From Burkholderiales bacterium PBB6 (GTDB lineage: Bacteria > Pseudomonadota > Gammaproteobacteria > Burkholderiales > Burkholderiaceae_C), in the NCBI GenBank assembly GCA_002255925.1, contig NKIH01000008.1, forward strand, positions 1 through 64,000: a stretch of 64,000 bases of DNA, written 5' to 3'. Below the pieces are notes generated by a model. It was not told where the DNA came from and made no database searches. It saw only the letters and a program-made list of their open reading frames with translations. This document shows positions 1-8,365 of the stretch, in pieces (positions within the stretch are counted from its first letter, which is position 1; every line of letters starts with the position of its first letter). The position numbers and the translations under genes are program-made.

Positions 1-1276
1 CCAGCACGTTGCCAGTGGCCAGCGTGTCCTGCGCCACGGTATTGGTGTCGGCTGCGAGCACGGAAGCGTCGTCCACCGGGCCGACCACCAGGGTCAGCGT
101 GCCAGTGTCGGTGCCACCCTGGCCGTCAGTCACGGTGTAGGTGACTGGCGGAACGGGGCCGTTGTAATCAGGCGCGGGCGTGAAGGTGAAAGTGCCGTTC
201 GGGTTGACCAGCAGCGTGCCCACCGGAGTGCCACCCGTGGTGATCGTCACCGGCGTGCCCGGCGTGACCGTGTCCGGCGTGCCGTCGCCATTGCGGTCGA
301 CCGTCACGGCCGTCACCGTCAGCGTGTCGCCGTCGGCGTCCGTGTCGTTGCCCAGCACATTGCCGGACACCGGCGTGTCTTCGGTCACCGTCACCGTGTC
401 GTCGTTCGCCACCGGGGCGTCGTTGACCGGGGTGACCGTGATGGTGATGTTGGCGCCAACCGGGGTGCCCGTGCCGTCCGTTGCCGTGTAGGTCAGGTTC
501 AGCGTGCCGTTGAAGTTGGGCGTCGGCGTGAAGGTCAGGGTGCCGTTCGCGTTCAGGACAACCGTGCCCTGTGGAATGGTGACCGGCGTACCGACAGCAA
601 TCGCCTGGCCTGCCACGGACGTCACGGTGACGTTGCCGCCGCTGAAAGTGTCGTTGGCGCGCGGGTCGAAGGTCACGCTGCTGCCTTCGCCGGCGCTGAC
701 GCTGTCCGACGTGGCCGTGTCCGGGGTCAGCGGCGCTTCCTGAGCCGTCTCGAAGCTGCGAATCGCGGATTGATCGCTCCCGCCAGCCAAATTGAAGCCA
801 GCCGGTGTCACGCCTTCAGCCACCCGGTCAACACGCAGGCCCTCACCCAGCGTGTCGCCCGGGGTGTTGCCGGCGGCCGTGACAGCTTCAGGAGCACCCT
901 GGGCCACCTGTTCAATCACGCGGTCGATCTCGCTGGGGGCCGCCTTCGTGTCCCGTGCACCTTCGATCTGGATGATGCCGTCCTGGGCGGTGAGCACCAC
1001 ATCGCCCTTCTTGACCACATCACCGACCTTCAGCGGGCGAATTTCGCCATCAGCCGTACGCAGCAGGGCTTCACCCCAGACGCCCACGACCTTGCCCGTC
1101 AGCTTGCGCACCGGGTTGTAACCCTTGGCGATCGCTGCCTTGACAGAGGCATCCAGCCCCGCCTGGGAGCCAACACTGGCGTGCCCGATGCTGACGGCAA
1201 TGGTCTTGCCGGTGGTGCCATTGGCGGCCACGGTGGCGGCTTGGGCGGACGGGGTGTTGGTGTTTTGGCTGGACAT
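1..1276 (-). CDS. LapA-like giant surface adhesin, N-terminal part (partial, runs off left edge)
   Basis: The frame is open from ATG 1276 to the window edge (about 425 residues, no stop), so this is the start of a larger protein. Residues about 58-106 match the retention module of LapA-type adhesins (VVGVWGEALLRTADGEIR, then KVGDVVKKGDVVLT), which holds the protein in the outer-membrane secretion pore. Residues 133-136 are TAAG, the di-alanine motif that the periplasmic protease LapG cuts in LapA. From about residue 190, Thr/Asp/Gly/Asn-rich bacterial cadherin-like repeats begin (NDAPVANDD, EDTPVSGNVLGNDTDADGD), the usual extender of such adhesins. The exporter genes lie just upstream on the same strand, which fits type I secretion. 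The C-terminal RTX/secretion signal would lie outside the window. Family assignment is strong; the exact ligand is unknown. Confidence 0.85.
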   Translation of the reverse strand, partial: MSSQNTNTPSAQAATVAANGTTGKTIAVSIGHASVGSQAGLDASVKAAIAKGYNPVRKLTGKVVGVWGEALLRTADGEIRPLKVGDVVKKGDVVLTAQDGIIQIEGARDTKAAPSEIDRVIEQVAQGAPEAVTAAGNTPGDTLGEGLRVDRVAEGVTPAGFNLAGGSDQSAIRSFETAQEAPLTPDTATSDSVSAGEGSSVTFDPRANDTFSGGNVTVTSVAGQAIAVGTPVTIPQGTVVLNANGTLTFTPTPNFNGTLNLTYTATDGTGTPVGANITITVTPVNDAPVANDDTVTVTEDTPVSGNVLGNDTDADGDTLTVTAVTVDRNGDGTPDTVTPGTPVTITTGGTPVGTLLVNPNGTFTFTPAPDYNGPVPPVTYTVTDGQGGTDTGTLTLVVGPVDDASVLAADTNTVAQDTLATGNVL

Positions 1277-1361
1277 GAATATGACTCCGGCAGGCAATGA
1301 GGGTGCTGGACAGAGGATAACTTCTACACAAATGGTTACCGCGCCCAACGGGAGACTTTTA

Positions 1362-1377
1362 TGTGAACTGGATCACT
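1362..1377. promoter_or_regulatory. CRP/FNR-type palindrome upstream of the adhesin gene
   Basis: TGTGA, six bases, then TCACT: 9 of 10 half-site bases match the CRP/Clp consensus TGTGA-N6-TCACA. It lies 86-101 bases upstream of the adhesin ATG in a 211-base gap. An AT-rich stretch that could serve as a -10 element (minus strand, about 1357-1362) touches the site. Binding is inferred from the motif only. Confidence 0.45.
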
Positions 1378-1451
1378 AAAAGCAGGGCTTAGGAGTTTTT
1401 AAGCGTAAGCGGAGAGGGCGCATTTACGCTCGGGCAGGGGAGGCCCGATGC

Positions 1452-1474
1452 CGCGCCGCCAGGGCGGCGGCGCG
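1452..1474 (-). terminator. GC-rich hairpin after the membrane fusion protein gene
   Basis: Perfect 9-bp arms (1452-1460 and 1466-1474) with a 5-base loop, 14 bases past the stop of the fusion-protein gene. There is no T-tract, so it may be a weak terminator or an RNA-stabilising hairpin that separates exporter and adhesin transcripts. Confidence 0.4.
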
Positions 1475-1487
1475 TGTCGAAGAGCGC

Positions 1488-3050
1488 TCAGCGCTCGCGA
1501 AGGGCGTAGGCCTTGGCCTTGAGGACCGGCTTGAGCAGGTAGGACAGGACGGTCTTCTGACCGGTCAGCACGTCCACTTCAGCCGTCATGCCCGGGATGA
1601 CCGGGAGCTTCTCGTCGAAGTTCGGACGGGTGGTTCGCACACGCACCACATAGAAGGAGTTGCCGCGTTCGTCCGTGACTGTGTCGGGGCTGATGTTCTC
1701 CACCTTGGCTTCGAGGCCGCCAAAGATGGAAAAGTCGTACGCGGTGAACTTGACGTTGGCGTCTTGGCCGGGGCGAATGAACGCGATGTCCTTGGGCTGA
1801 ACGCGCGCTTCCAGCACCAGCGCGTCGTCCAGGGGCACGATCTCGACGATGTCCTTGCCCGGCTGAACCACGCCGCCGACCGTGTTGGCCAGCAAACGCT
1901 GAACCCGACCGCGTACCGGCGATTTCACCTGCGCCTTGTCGACCTTGTCGGCCAAAGCGGCGGAGCCCTGGTTCAGCACGTTCAGCTTGCCCATGGCTTC
2001 CGCCATGTCCCGACGGGCTTCGTTGCGGAAGCTCATTTCGGTTTCCTGGATCTTGCGGGTGGCCTCGCCAATGGCCGCCTGAACGCGGGCAATCTGCGCC
2101 GTGGCCTGTTCGGCTTCACCGCGGCCGCGCGTCACGTCGCGCTCCAGACGGAGGATGTCGACCTGCGACACAGCGCCCGTGGCCAGCAAGGGCCGCGTCT
2201 GATTCAGCTCCTGCTGGGCCAGCTCAAGGCCGCGGACTGCAGCCGCGCGGCGCGCCTGGGTTTCAGAGAGTTCCTGCTGGCGTTGCGACAACTGCTGCCG
2301 GCTGATGCCGACCAGATTGCCCAGCTCGCTCAGCTTCGATTCATAAAGCCGGCGCTCTTCTTCCAGGATGCTCTTTTCCTCTTCCGTTTCCGGAACGGGC
2401 GGCTTGAAGCTGGCGCCTTCGGCCAGCGCGCGCAGGCGGGCGGTGCGCGCTTCCAGCGCAAAACCTTGGGCAGCACTTTCACGAACGCCGGAATTGGCGC
2501 GGGTTTCGTCGATGCGCAACAGCAACTGGCCGGGCTCAACGACCTCGCCTTCGCGCACCAGAATTTCAGTCACCACGCCTCCGTCCAGGGCCTGCAGCAC
2601 CTGCAGCTGGCGTGAAGGAACGACACGGCCTTCGCCGCGTGTGACTTCATCCACCTTGGCGAAAGCAGCCCAGATCACCAGCAAGACGACCACAGCCGCT
2701 GACACTCGCACAATCTGCTGCGCCCGCTGCGTGGCCTGCCGCGACATGACGGCATCGGCGGCATCTTCAAAATGCGCCATGCCCGGAATGGGCAGGTCGG
2801 CGTTGGTGGGTGCAAAGGCCAGGCGAAGGCGTTGCAGCCAAAGTGGCTGGCGTGATGTTTTGGCAGGCACCGACGGGGCTGTCGGCGGGGCGGCATGCTG
2901 CTTGGCTTCGGCCTGGATGGCGGCGGCCAGGGCCGGGGGCATGGGCATGGACGGGGTGTCGCCCTGCGCCATGTTGGCGGCGGCGGTGACATCGAGGCCA
3001 GCCTGAGGGGTGGTGGCGGCTGCTGCGTTGTTCTTGTCGGAATCGCTCAT
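1488..3050 (-). CDS. Type I secretion membrane fusion protein, HlyD/LapC family
   Basis: A protein of 520 residues that would bridge the inner-membrane ABC exporter and an outer-membrane TolC-type channel. A Pro/Ala-rich cytoplasmic N-terminus of about 110 residues precedes one membrane helix (about 113-131, VVVLLVIWAAF). Next come a biotinyl-lipoyl-like half (GEGRVVP, ILVREGEVVEPGQLLLRID), a long coiled coil rich in Glu, Gln and Arg (about 190-350), and the second beta-barrel half (AQVKSPVRGRVQ). The C-terminal HlyD signature region (VIPGMTAEVDVLTG) is present. It starts two bases after the stop of the ABC exporter gene, so the two are almost certainly cotranscribed. The usual partner outer-membrane channel is not encoded in this window. 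Confidence 0.92.
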   Translation of the reverse strand: MSDSDKNNAAAATTPQAGLDVTAAANMAQGDTPSMPMPPALAAAIQAEAKQHAAPPTAPSVPAKTSRQPLWLQRLRLAFAPTNADLPIPGMAHFEDAADAVMSRQATQRAQQIVRVSAAVVVLLVIWAAFAKVDEVTRGEGRVVPSRQLQVLQALDGGVVTEILVREGEVVEPGQLLLRIDETRANSGVRESAAQGFALEARTARLRALAEGASFKPPVPETEEEKSILEEERRLYESKLSELGNLVGISRQQLSQRQQELSETQARRAAAVRGLELAQQELNQTRPLLATGAVSQVDILRLERDVTRGRGEAEQATAQIARVQAAIGEATRKIQETEMSFRNEARRDMAEAMGKLNVLNQGSAALADKVDKAQVKSPVRGRVQRLLANTVGGVVQPGKDIVEIVPLDDALVLEARVQPKDIAFIRPGQDANVKFTAYDFSIFGGLEAKVENISPDTVTDERGNSFYVVRVRTTRPNFDEKLPVIPGMTAEVDVLTGQKTVLSYLLKPVLKAKAYALRER

Positions 3051-3052
3051 GG

Positions 3053-5281
3053 TCAGGCTGCCTTTGCAATGCGGCCGCTTTGCAGCGCTTCCATGATCCG
3101 GTCGCGCGGTCCGTCGGCGACCACCTTGCCGCCGTCAATGACGATGACACGGCCCACCAGCGACAACAGCGAGGTTCGGTGGGTCACCAGCACGACAGTC
3201 TTGTCGGCCGCCATGCTGCTCAGGCGCGAGGTGATGGCGCCTTCGGTGGAGAAGTCCATCGCGCTGGTCGGCTCGTCGAGCAGCAGCACGGGGGTGTTGT
3301 GCAACATGGCGCGCGCAATGCCCACGCCTTGGCGCTGGCCGCCCGACAGGTACTCACCGCGCTCGCCCACATTCATGTCAAAGCCACTCGGGTGGCGGTT
3401 GACGAATTCGGTGAGGCAGGCTGCGTCTGCGGCGGCCACGATGGAGCCGTCATCCGCAAAGGGCAGGCCGAAGGTGATGTTGTCGCGCAGGCTTCCGTAG
3501 AACAGCATCACGTCTTGCGACACATAGCCCATGTTCTTGCGCAGGTCTGCGGGGTCGAGTTGCCTCAGATCGATGCCGTCGACCAGCACGGCGCCTTCGC
3601 TGGGCTGGTAGAGGCCCATCATCAGCTTCTGGATCGTCGACTTGCCCGAGCCGACACGGCCGATCAGGGCCACGCGCTCACCCGGCTTGATCTTGAAGCT
3701 GAGGTTCTCGAGTGCGTTGTCGGTGCGGTTCGGATACTGGAAGCTGACGCCGCGGAACTCAATTTCGCCGGTCAGCTTTGCGCGGTGGATGTAGTGTGTG
3801 CCTTCCGGGCGTTCCACCGGTTTGGCCATCAGCTTTTCCAGGCCTTCGAGTGCGGTGCGCGCGCCTTGGTACTGCATCAGCAGCGCCACGATCTGACCAG
3901 CAGGCGCCAACGCACGGCCAGCCAGCATGCCGCAGGCGATCAATCCGCCCATGGTGAGCAACTTGGCGCCGATCAGGTAGACGCCCAGCACGATCATCAC
4001 CACGTTTACCAGCTGCGACACGGTGGCCGTCATGTAGGACGCACCCGACGACAGGGACCGCATCTTCACGTTGGTGGCGGCCAGGAACACGTTGGCACGT
4101 TCCCACTTGGCCTGGATAGCGCCTTCAGCGCCCTGGGTCTTGATGGTTTCGATGCCGGTCAGGCTTTCGATGAGCGTGGCATTGCGGGCTGAGGACGCCC
4201 GGTAGGTGGTTTCGGCCAGCACGTGCAACTTGTCCTGGATGACCCAGCCGGCCAGCAAAACACCACCAAAGCCGAGGATCACCGGAATGGCCATCCACGG
4301 CGAGATGATGAAGATGACCAGCACAAACAACAACGCGAAGGGCAGGTCGATCAGTGCGGTGACGGTGCTGGAGGCGATCAGGTCACGCACTTGCTCGAAA
4401 CCACGCAGATTCGACGCGAACGAACCCACCGACTCCGGGCGATTCTCCAGACGCATGCCGAGCACGCGTTCCATCAGCGTGGCTGAAATCTGCACGTCGA
4501 TGCGGGCGCTGGCCTCATCGACGAAGCGGCTGCGCATCTTGCGCAACAGCAGGTCGGCCGCCATCACGATGAGGATGCCCACCGCCAGCGACCACAGCGT
4601 TTCGAGGGCTGCGTTGGGCACCACCCGGTCGTAGACGTTCATCGAGAACATCGGGCTGGCGAGCGCAAAGATGTTCACCAGCGCCGCGGCCCAGAGCACG
4701 TCCTTGTAGACAAAGCGCTGGCCGAGCAGGGCGCCCCAGAACCAGTGGCCTTCGCGGGTGGGTTTGACTTCGGGTGTGCGGCTGTCGAAACGGAAATGCG
4801 GGCGAACATGCAGCACCAGGCCTGCACTGCGGGCCGCCAAGGCTTCCCGGCTCAGCGTGACGGTGCCTTGTCCGGTTTCCGGCAGCAGCAAGCGGGCGGT
4901 GTCACCGTCCCAGCCCAGCAGCACACAGGCTTGGTCTTCCTTCAGCAGCAGCACGGCGGGCAGGGTCGCGGGCTCGATCGCGTCGAGCGGGGTGCGCGAC
5001 AAGCGCGTGACCATGCCTGCACGCGACGCCGCGCGCTCGGCCATGTCCAGCGGCAGGCGGCCATTGGCCAGCGGCAAGCCTGACGACAGTGAGGCGCGCG
5101 TGGCGCTGTGACCGTGCAGGCGGCAGATTTCCACCAGGCAGTCCAGCAGCGGGTCGGCCTGCAGCAGGTCTTCACGGTTGCGCGCCGGGGCGGCAGCCTG
5201 CGCAGCACTGGAGGCAGGCACGCTGGCGGCAGTTGCTGATGCTGTTGCGGAGGCCGCTGCTGGTACTGAAGGTTCTGTCAT
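3053..5281 (-). CDS. Type I secretion ABC transporter with C39-like domain, LapB/HlyB family
   Basis: A 742-residue exporter that would use ATP to move the adjacent giant adhesin directly out of the cell. The order is an Ala-rich leader, a C39 peptidase-like domain (about 40-165), a six-helix membrane domain (about 180-470) and an ATPase. The C39-like part keeps a Cys (C48, LLDCLVEI), but the segment where the catalytic His is expected reads DQACVLLGW, so it probably binds substrate and does not cleave it. The ATPase has Walker A GRVGSGKST (541-549), signature LSGGQ (645-649), Walker B LLLDE (666-670) and an H-loop His at 701. The membrane fusion gene follows after two bases. Confidence 0.93.
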   Translation of the reverse strand: MTEPSVPAAASATASATAASVPASSAAQAAAPARNREDLLQADPLLDCLVEICRLHGHSATRASLSSGLPLANGRLPLDMAERAASRAGMVTRLSRTPLDAIEPATLPAVLLLKEDQACVLLGWDGDTARLLLPETGQGTVTLSREALAARSAGLVLHVRPHFRFDSRTPEVKPTREGHWFWGALLGQRFVYKDVLWAAALVNIFALASPMFSMNVYDRVVPNAALETLWSLAVGILIVMAADLLLRKMRSRFVDEASARIDVQISATLMERVLGMRLENRPESVGSFASNLRGFEQVRDLIASSTVTALIDLPFALLFVLVIFIISPWMAIPVILGFGGVLLAGWVIQDKLHVLAETTYRASSARNATLIESLTGIETIKTQGAEGAIQAKWERANVFLAATNVKMRSLSSGASYMTATVSQLVNVVMIVLGVYLIGAKLLTMGGLIACGMLAGRALAPAGQIVALLMQYQGARTALEGLEKLMAKPVERPEGTHYIHRAKLTGEIEFRGVSFQYPNRTDNALENLSFKIKPGERVALIGRVGSGKSTIQKLMMGLYQPSEGAVLVDGIDLRQLDPADLRKNMGYVSQDVMLFYGSLRDNITFGLPFADDGSIVAAADAACLTEFVNRHPSGFDMNVGERGEYLSGGQRQGVGIARAMLHNTPVLLLDEPTSAMDFSTEGAITSRLSSMAADKTVVLVTHRTSLLSLVGRVIVIDGGKVVADGPRDRIMEALQSGRIAKAA

Positions 5282-5326
5282 GGAATTCGATGAAACAGGC
5301 GAGGTCGGGCCGACGAAATGACCTGT

Positions 5327-5872
5327 TCAGGCAATATCGACCACGTGCACCGTGGACTGAAGTTGACTCCGTTCGGCAAAGTGCAGGCGCAGGGTTTCCC
5401 GCACGGTGCGGAAGGCCAGCTCGTCCCACGGAATCTCGTCTTCGCGGAACAGACGCGCTTCGAGCGTCTCCGGGCCCGGGTCGAGCTTGGTGTCGAGCAT
5501 GCGGGCCCGGTAGAAGAAATGCACCTGGCCGACCCGTGTCACGTTCAGCATCGTGAAGAGGCTGCCCATTTCGATGTTCGCGCCGGCTTCTTCGCGGGTT
5601 TCGCGCAGCGCGCCCTCGGCCACGCTTTCACCCAGCTCCATGAAGCCGGCGGGCAGCGTCCAGAAACCGTGCCGCGGCTCGATCGCCCGTCGGCAGAGCA
5701 GCACCTGGTCTTGCCACACCGGCACCGTGCCCACCACGTTCAGCGGGTTCTCGTAGTGGATGGTGTTGCAAGCCGTGCAGACAGCGCGTTCACGGTTGTC
5801 GTCAGCCGGTGTGGTGTAGACGGTCGGCGCCCCGCAGGCCCGGCAGTGTTTGATGGATCGGGCAAGCAGCAT
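5327..5872 (-). CDS. Nudix hydrolase with N-terminal zinc ribbon
   Basis: A 181-residue protein. Two Cys pairs (C10/C13 and C32/C35) form an N-terminal zinc ribbon like that of NudC-type NAD-capping pyrophosphatases, but the protein is shorter than NudC (about 257). The Nudix box is complete: G76, E82, then REtrEEaG from R90 to G97, the Mg-binding helix that hydrolyses nucleoside diphosphates linked to another group. The substrate cannot be told from sequence; ADP-ribose, NAD or a nucleotide sugar are all possible. It ends 45 bases before the start of the ABC exporter gene on the same strand, so it may share that transcript, though a functional link to secretion is not evident. Confidence 0.88.
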   Translation of the reverse strand: MLLARSIKHCRACGAPTVYTTPADDNRERAVCTACNTIHYENPLNVVGTVPVWQDQVLLCRRAIEPRHGFWTLPAGFMELGESVAEGALRETREEAGANIEMGSLFTMLNVTRVGQVHFFYRARMLDTKLDPGPETLEARLFREDEIPWDELAFRTVRETLRLHFAERSQLQSTVHVVDIA

Positions 5873-5940
5873 GCGGTGCAGTGTAGCGGTGGCCCCATGG
5901 CATCATCGAGCCGCGTTCATGAACCCGTGAGAAGCCTCCC

Positions 5941-6642
5941 ATGACTGTCGTCTTTCAGCCCACGCCTGCCACGTTGCTGCCCACTACGGACGGCCGCCAG
6001 TTCCCGGTCCGGCGCATCTATTGCGTCGGTCGCAACTACGCCGAGCACGCCCGCGAAATGGGTGACGACGGCCGCGAGCCGCCGTTCTTTTTCATGAAGC
6101 CTGCGGATGCCGCCTGGTGCGTGGCCGACGGTGAGACCGGTGTGCTGCCGTACCCCACGCAAACCAGCAACCTGCACCACGAGGTGGAACTGGTGGTGGC
6201 CATCGGCACGGGTGGCCGTGACATCCCGGCTGAGCGGGCGGCCGAGCACATCTGGGGTTACGCCGTTGGTCTCGACATGACCCGGCGCGATTTGCAGAAC
6301 GACATGAAAAAGCAGGGCCGCCCCTGGGAAATCGGCAAGGCGTTTGAGCACTCCGCGCCCCTTGGGCCGCTGCATCCGAAAGCCAGCACCGGCGAGTTGA
6401 CCCGCGGCAGCATTCACATCGACGTGAATGGCGTGCGCAAGCAGACGGGTGATCTGTCAGAGTTGATCTGGAGCGTGAACGAGACGATCGCCGTGATCAG
6501 CCGGGCCTGGGTGCTGGCGCCGGGCGACCTGATCTTCACGGGAACGCCCGCAGGCGTGGGCCCGGTGGTGCCAGGTGACCTGATGGTCTGCGCGGTGCAG
6601 GGCTTGGGCGAATTGCGGCTCACCGTGGGCGCGGCAGCATGA
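5941..6642 (+). CDS. Fumarylacetoacetate hydrolase family protein, probably fumarylpyruvate hydrolase
   Basis: A 233-residue FAH-fold enzyme. The metal-binding acids sit in the typical places: E81 and E83 (HHEVELVVAIG) and D112 (VGLDMTRRDLQ). The lid motif GRNYAEHAREMG is followed by FFFMKPADA. Family members cleave a C-C bond in acylpyruvates. Because the next gene, overlapping by four bases, is a zeta-class glutathione transferase of the maleylpyruvate/maleylacetoacetate isomerase type, the pair most resembles nagK-nagL of the gentisate route (maleylpyruvate to fumarylpyruvate to fumarate plus pyruvate). The length also fits the short NagK/YcgM type better than eukaryote-like FahA (about 420). 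No gentisate dioxygenase gene is in the window. It is divergent from the Nudix gene. Confidence 0.85.
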   Translation: MTVVFQPTPATLLPTTDGRQFPVRRIYCVGRNYAEHAREMGDDGREPPFFFMKPADAAWCVADGETGVLPYPTQTSNLHHEVELVVAIGTGGRDIPAERAAEHIWGYAVGLDMTRRDLQNDMKKQGRPWEIGKAFEHSAPLGPLHPKASTGELTRGSIHIDVNGVRKQTGDLSELIWSVNETIAVISRAWVLAPGDLIFTGTPAGVGPVVPGDLMVCAVQGLGELRLTVGAAA

Positions 6643-7289
6643 TGAACGCGCCACTGGAGCTGTTCAATTACTTCCGGTCGTCGGCGTCGTACCGCGTGCG
6701 GATTGGCCTGGCATTGAAGGGGCTCGACTACCTCTATCGTCCGGTGCACCTGGCCAAGGGTGAGCAACTGGCGGAATCCTACGCCGGCGTGTCTGCCACC
6801 CGGCTGGTGCCGCTGCTGCGAGCTGGTGAGCACAGCATTCACCAGTCGCTCGCGATTCTGGAATACCTCGAAGAAGCCTGCCCGGAGCCGCCGTTGCTGC
6901 CGGCGGACCTGGCGGAGCGAGCTCGTGTGCGAGCCCTGGCGCTGGACATCGCCTGCGAAATCCACCCGTTGAACAACCTGCGGGTGCTGGGCTATCTGAA
7001 GAACCAGCTGGGTGCTGACGATGACACCCGCGACCGCTGGTACCGCCACTGGGTGGAAACCGGGCTGGCCGCGGTGGAGCGACAACTGGTGCTGCAACCC
7101 GGGCGCTTCTGCCATGGCGACACACCTGGCTTGGCTGATTGCGTGCTGGTGCCGCAAATTTTTAATGCCCACCGGTTCAAGTGCCGCGTGGACCACGTGC
7201 CGCAAGTGATGCGGGTGTACGAGGCCTGCATGGCCCTGCCAGCGTTTGAAGACACCAAACCCGAGAAGTGCCCGGATGCTCAAGCCTGA
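6639..7289 (+). CDS. Maleylpyruvate/maleylacetoacetate isomerase (zeta-class GST)
   Basis: A 216-residue protein that would use glutathione to isomerise the cis double bond of maleylpyruvate or maleylacetoacetate to the trans form. The N-terminal thioredoxin-like domain has the zeta-class signature RSSASYRVRIGL (13-24) with the catalytic serines, then VPLL and the HQSLAILEYLEE glutathione-binding segment. The helical C-terminal domain includes CEIHPLNNLRVL, also typical of the family. ATG 6639 overlaps the stop of the hydrolase gene (ATGA), so translation is coupled and the two probably act in sequence. ATG 6642 is an equally possible start. The substrate (gentisate versus homogentisate branch) is not settled. 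Confidence 0.88.
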   Translation: MMNAPLELFNYFRSSASYRVRIGLALKGLDYLYRPVHLAKGEQLAESYAGVSATRLVPLLRAGEHSIHQSLAILEYLEEACPEPPLLPADLAERARVRALALDIACEIHPLNNLRVLGYLKNQLGADDDTRDRWYRHWVETGLAAVERQLVLQPGRFCHGDTPGLADCVLVPQIFNAHRFKCRVDHVPQVMRVYEACMALPAFEDTKPEKCPDAQA

Positions 7290-8085
7290 TCCTGACTGGC
7301 TGGTTCCGGAAGGCTTGCCGGCCAATGTGGGTGGTCTGATGGCCACACGCGCCGGCGGTTACAGCGTCGGAAGTTTTGCCGGGCTCAACCTGCGTCCGGT
7401 GGAGTTGCCACCGATGCCGGGCCAGGACGCTGATGACGCCACCGCCTTGCAGCGCAACCGCGAACGCTTCACGGCGTCGCTGGAAGGGGCGATGCCGGTT
7501 TGGCTGAACCAGGTGCACGGCACACAGGTGCAGCTGCTGGATGGATCGATGCTGGATGCAGGCGCTGCGCCAGGCGGGGCTGATGGGGCTGGTGGATTGC
7601 CGGTCGCCGATGCCAGCGTCACCACACAGCACGGTGTGGCGTGCACCGTGCTGGTCGCCGATTGCCTGCCCGTGCTGTTCGCTACGGCCGACGGCGCTGG
7701 GGTGGGGGCGGCCCACGCCGGATGGCGCGGTTTGGCTCACGGCGTGCTGGAAGCCACCGTGGCTCGTCTGTGTGAAGCGACCGGGCAGGTGCCTGCGCAG
7801 GTGCATGCGTGGCTGGGCGCCTGCATCGGCCCGACGCAGTTCGAGGTGGGTGAAGACGTTCGGGCGGCCTTCGGCCCGGCCTGCGAGGCGTTTTTCAAGC
7901 CGGGTCAGTTGCCCGGCAAGTGGATGGCTGATCTGCCCGGCCTGGCGCGGTGGCGCTTGCAGCAGGCTGGCGTGGTTTTGATCAGCGGCGGGCAGTGGTG
8001 CACCGTCTCAGCCCCTGAGCGCTTCTTTTCCTATCGGCGTGACCGCCAGACCGGGCGCCATGCCGCCGCCATCTGGCGCCGCTGA
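7276..8085 (+). CDS. pgeF: Peptidoglycan editing factor / polyphenol oxidase family protein (YfiH)
   Basis: A 269-residue protein from ATG 7276, which overlaps the isomerase stop by 14 bases; an in-frame ATG at 7246 lies deeper in that gene and is less likely. The metal/catalytic residues of the family are H81 (LNQVHGTQV), C130 (VLVADCLPVLF) and H147 (AAHAGWRGLAHG). In E. coli the homologue PgeF removes wrongly incorporated amino acids (L-Ser in place of L-Ala) from UDP-MurNAc peptides; other members were described as copper laccases or purine-acting enzymes. In many betaproteobacteria this gene lies near rluD or pha genes, and here it lies 418 bases before phaC. The link with the preceding catabolic genes is only positional. 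Confidence 0.88.
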   Translation: MLKPDPDWLVPEGLPANVGGLMATRAGGYSVGSFAGLNLRPVELPPMPGQDADDATALQRNRERFTASLEGAMPVWLNQVHGTQVQLLDGSMLDAGAAPGGADGAGGLPVADASVTTQHGVACTVLVADCLPVLFATADGAGVGAAHAGWRGLAHGVLEATVARLCEATGQVPAQVHAWLGACIGPTQFEVGEDVRAAFGPACEAFFKPGQLPGKWMADLPGLARWRLQQAGVVLISGGQWCTVSAPERFFSYRRDRQTGRHAAAIWRR

Positions 8086-8110
8086 GCCGATCGCCTCGGG
8101 CTTCCGTTAA

Positions 8111-8365
8111 TCAGCCGTTGTCAGGTGGCAACGCGTCCTGGGTGTTTTTCGTGGGGGTCGAGGCTGCTTGCTGAGCGGCTTCAGCCTGCTGGCGCGCGCG
8201 CTTGCGGGCCGGTGTTCCCATCACATACAGCACGATGGAAAGCGGCAGCGCCCCATACAGCAGCAGGGTGAAAAAGGCCCCCAGCACGGTGCCCTGTGTG
8301 GAGGTGGCCTCGGCGGCCGCCATCAGGATGACCACAAAGCCCCAGGCGATTGCAACGATATACAT
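8111..8365 (-). CDS. Small membrane protein, unknown function
   Basis: An 84-residue protein with two likely membrane helices (residues 2-19 and about 26-48), then a basic stretch (ARKRARQQAEAAQQAA) and a polar tail. By the positive-inside rule the tail is cytoplasmic. It is transcribed against phaC, with its start codon 137 bases from phaC's start, and converges on pgeF, whose stop lies 25 bases from its own. I do not recognise a named family; similar short two-helix proteins occur in Burkholderiales. The hydrophobic pattern and the room between flanking genes support it being real. Confidence 0.6.
   Translation of the reverse strand: MYIVAIAWGFVVILMAAAEATSTQGTVLGAFFTLLLYGALPLSIVLYVMGTPARKRARQQAEAAQQAASTPTKNTQDALPPDNG

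Noticed and set aside
180-1300. Plus-strand open frames opposite the adhesin
   Set aside because: The minus strand encodes a clear retention module and cadherin-like repeats; the plus frames are Val/Thr/Ser-rich shadows.
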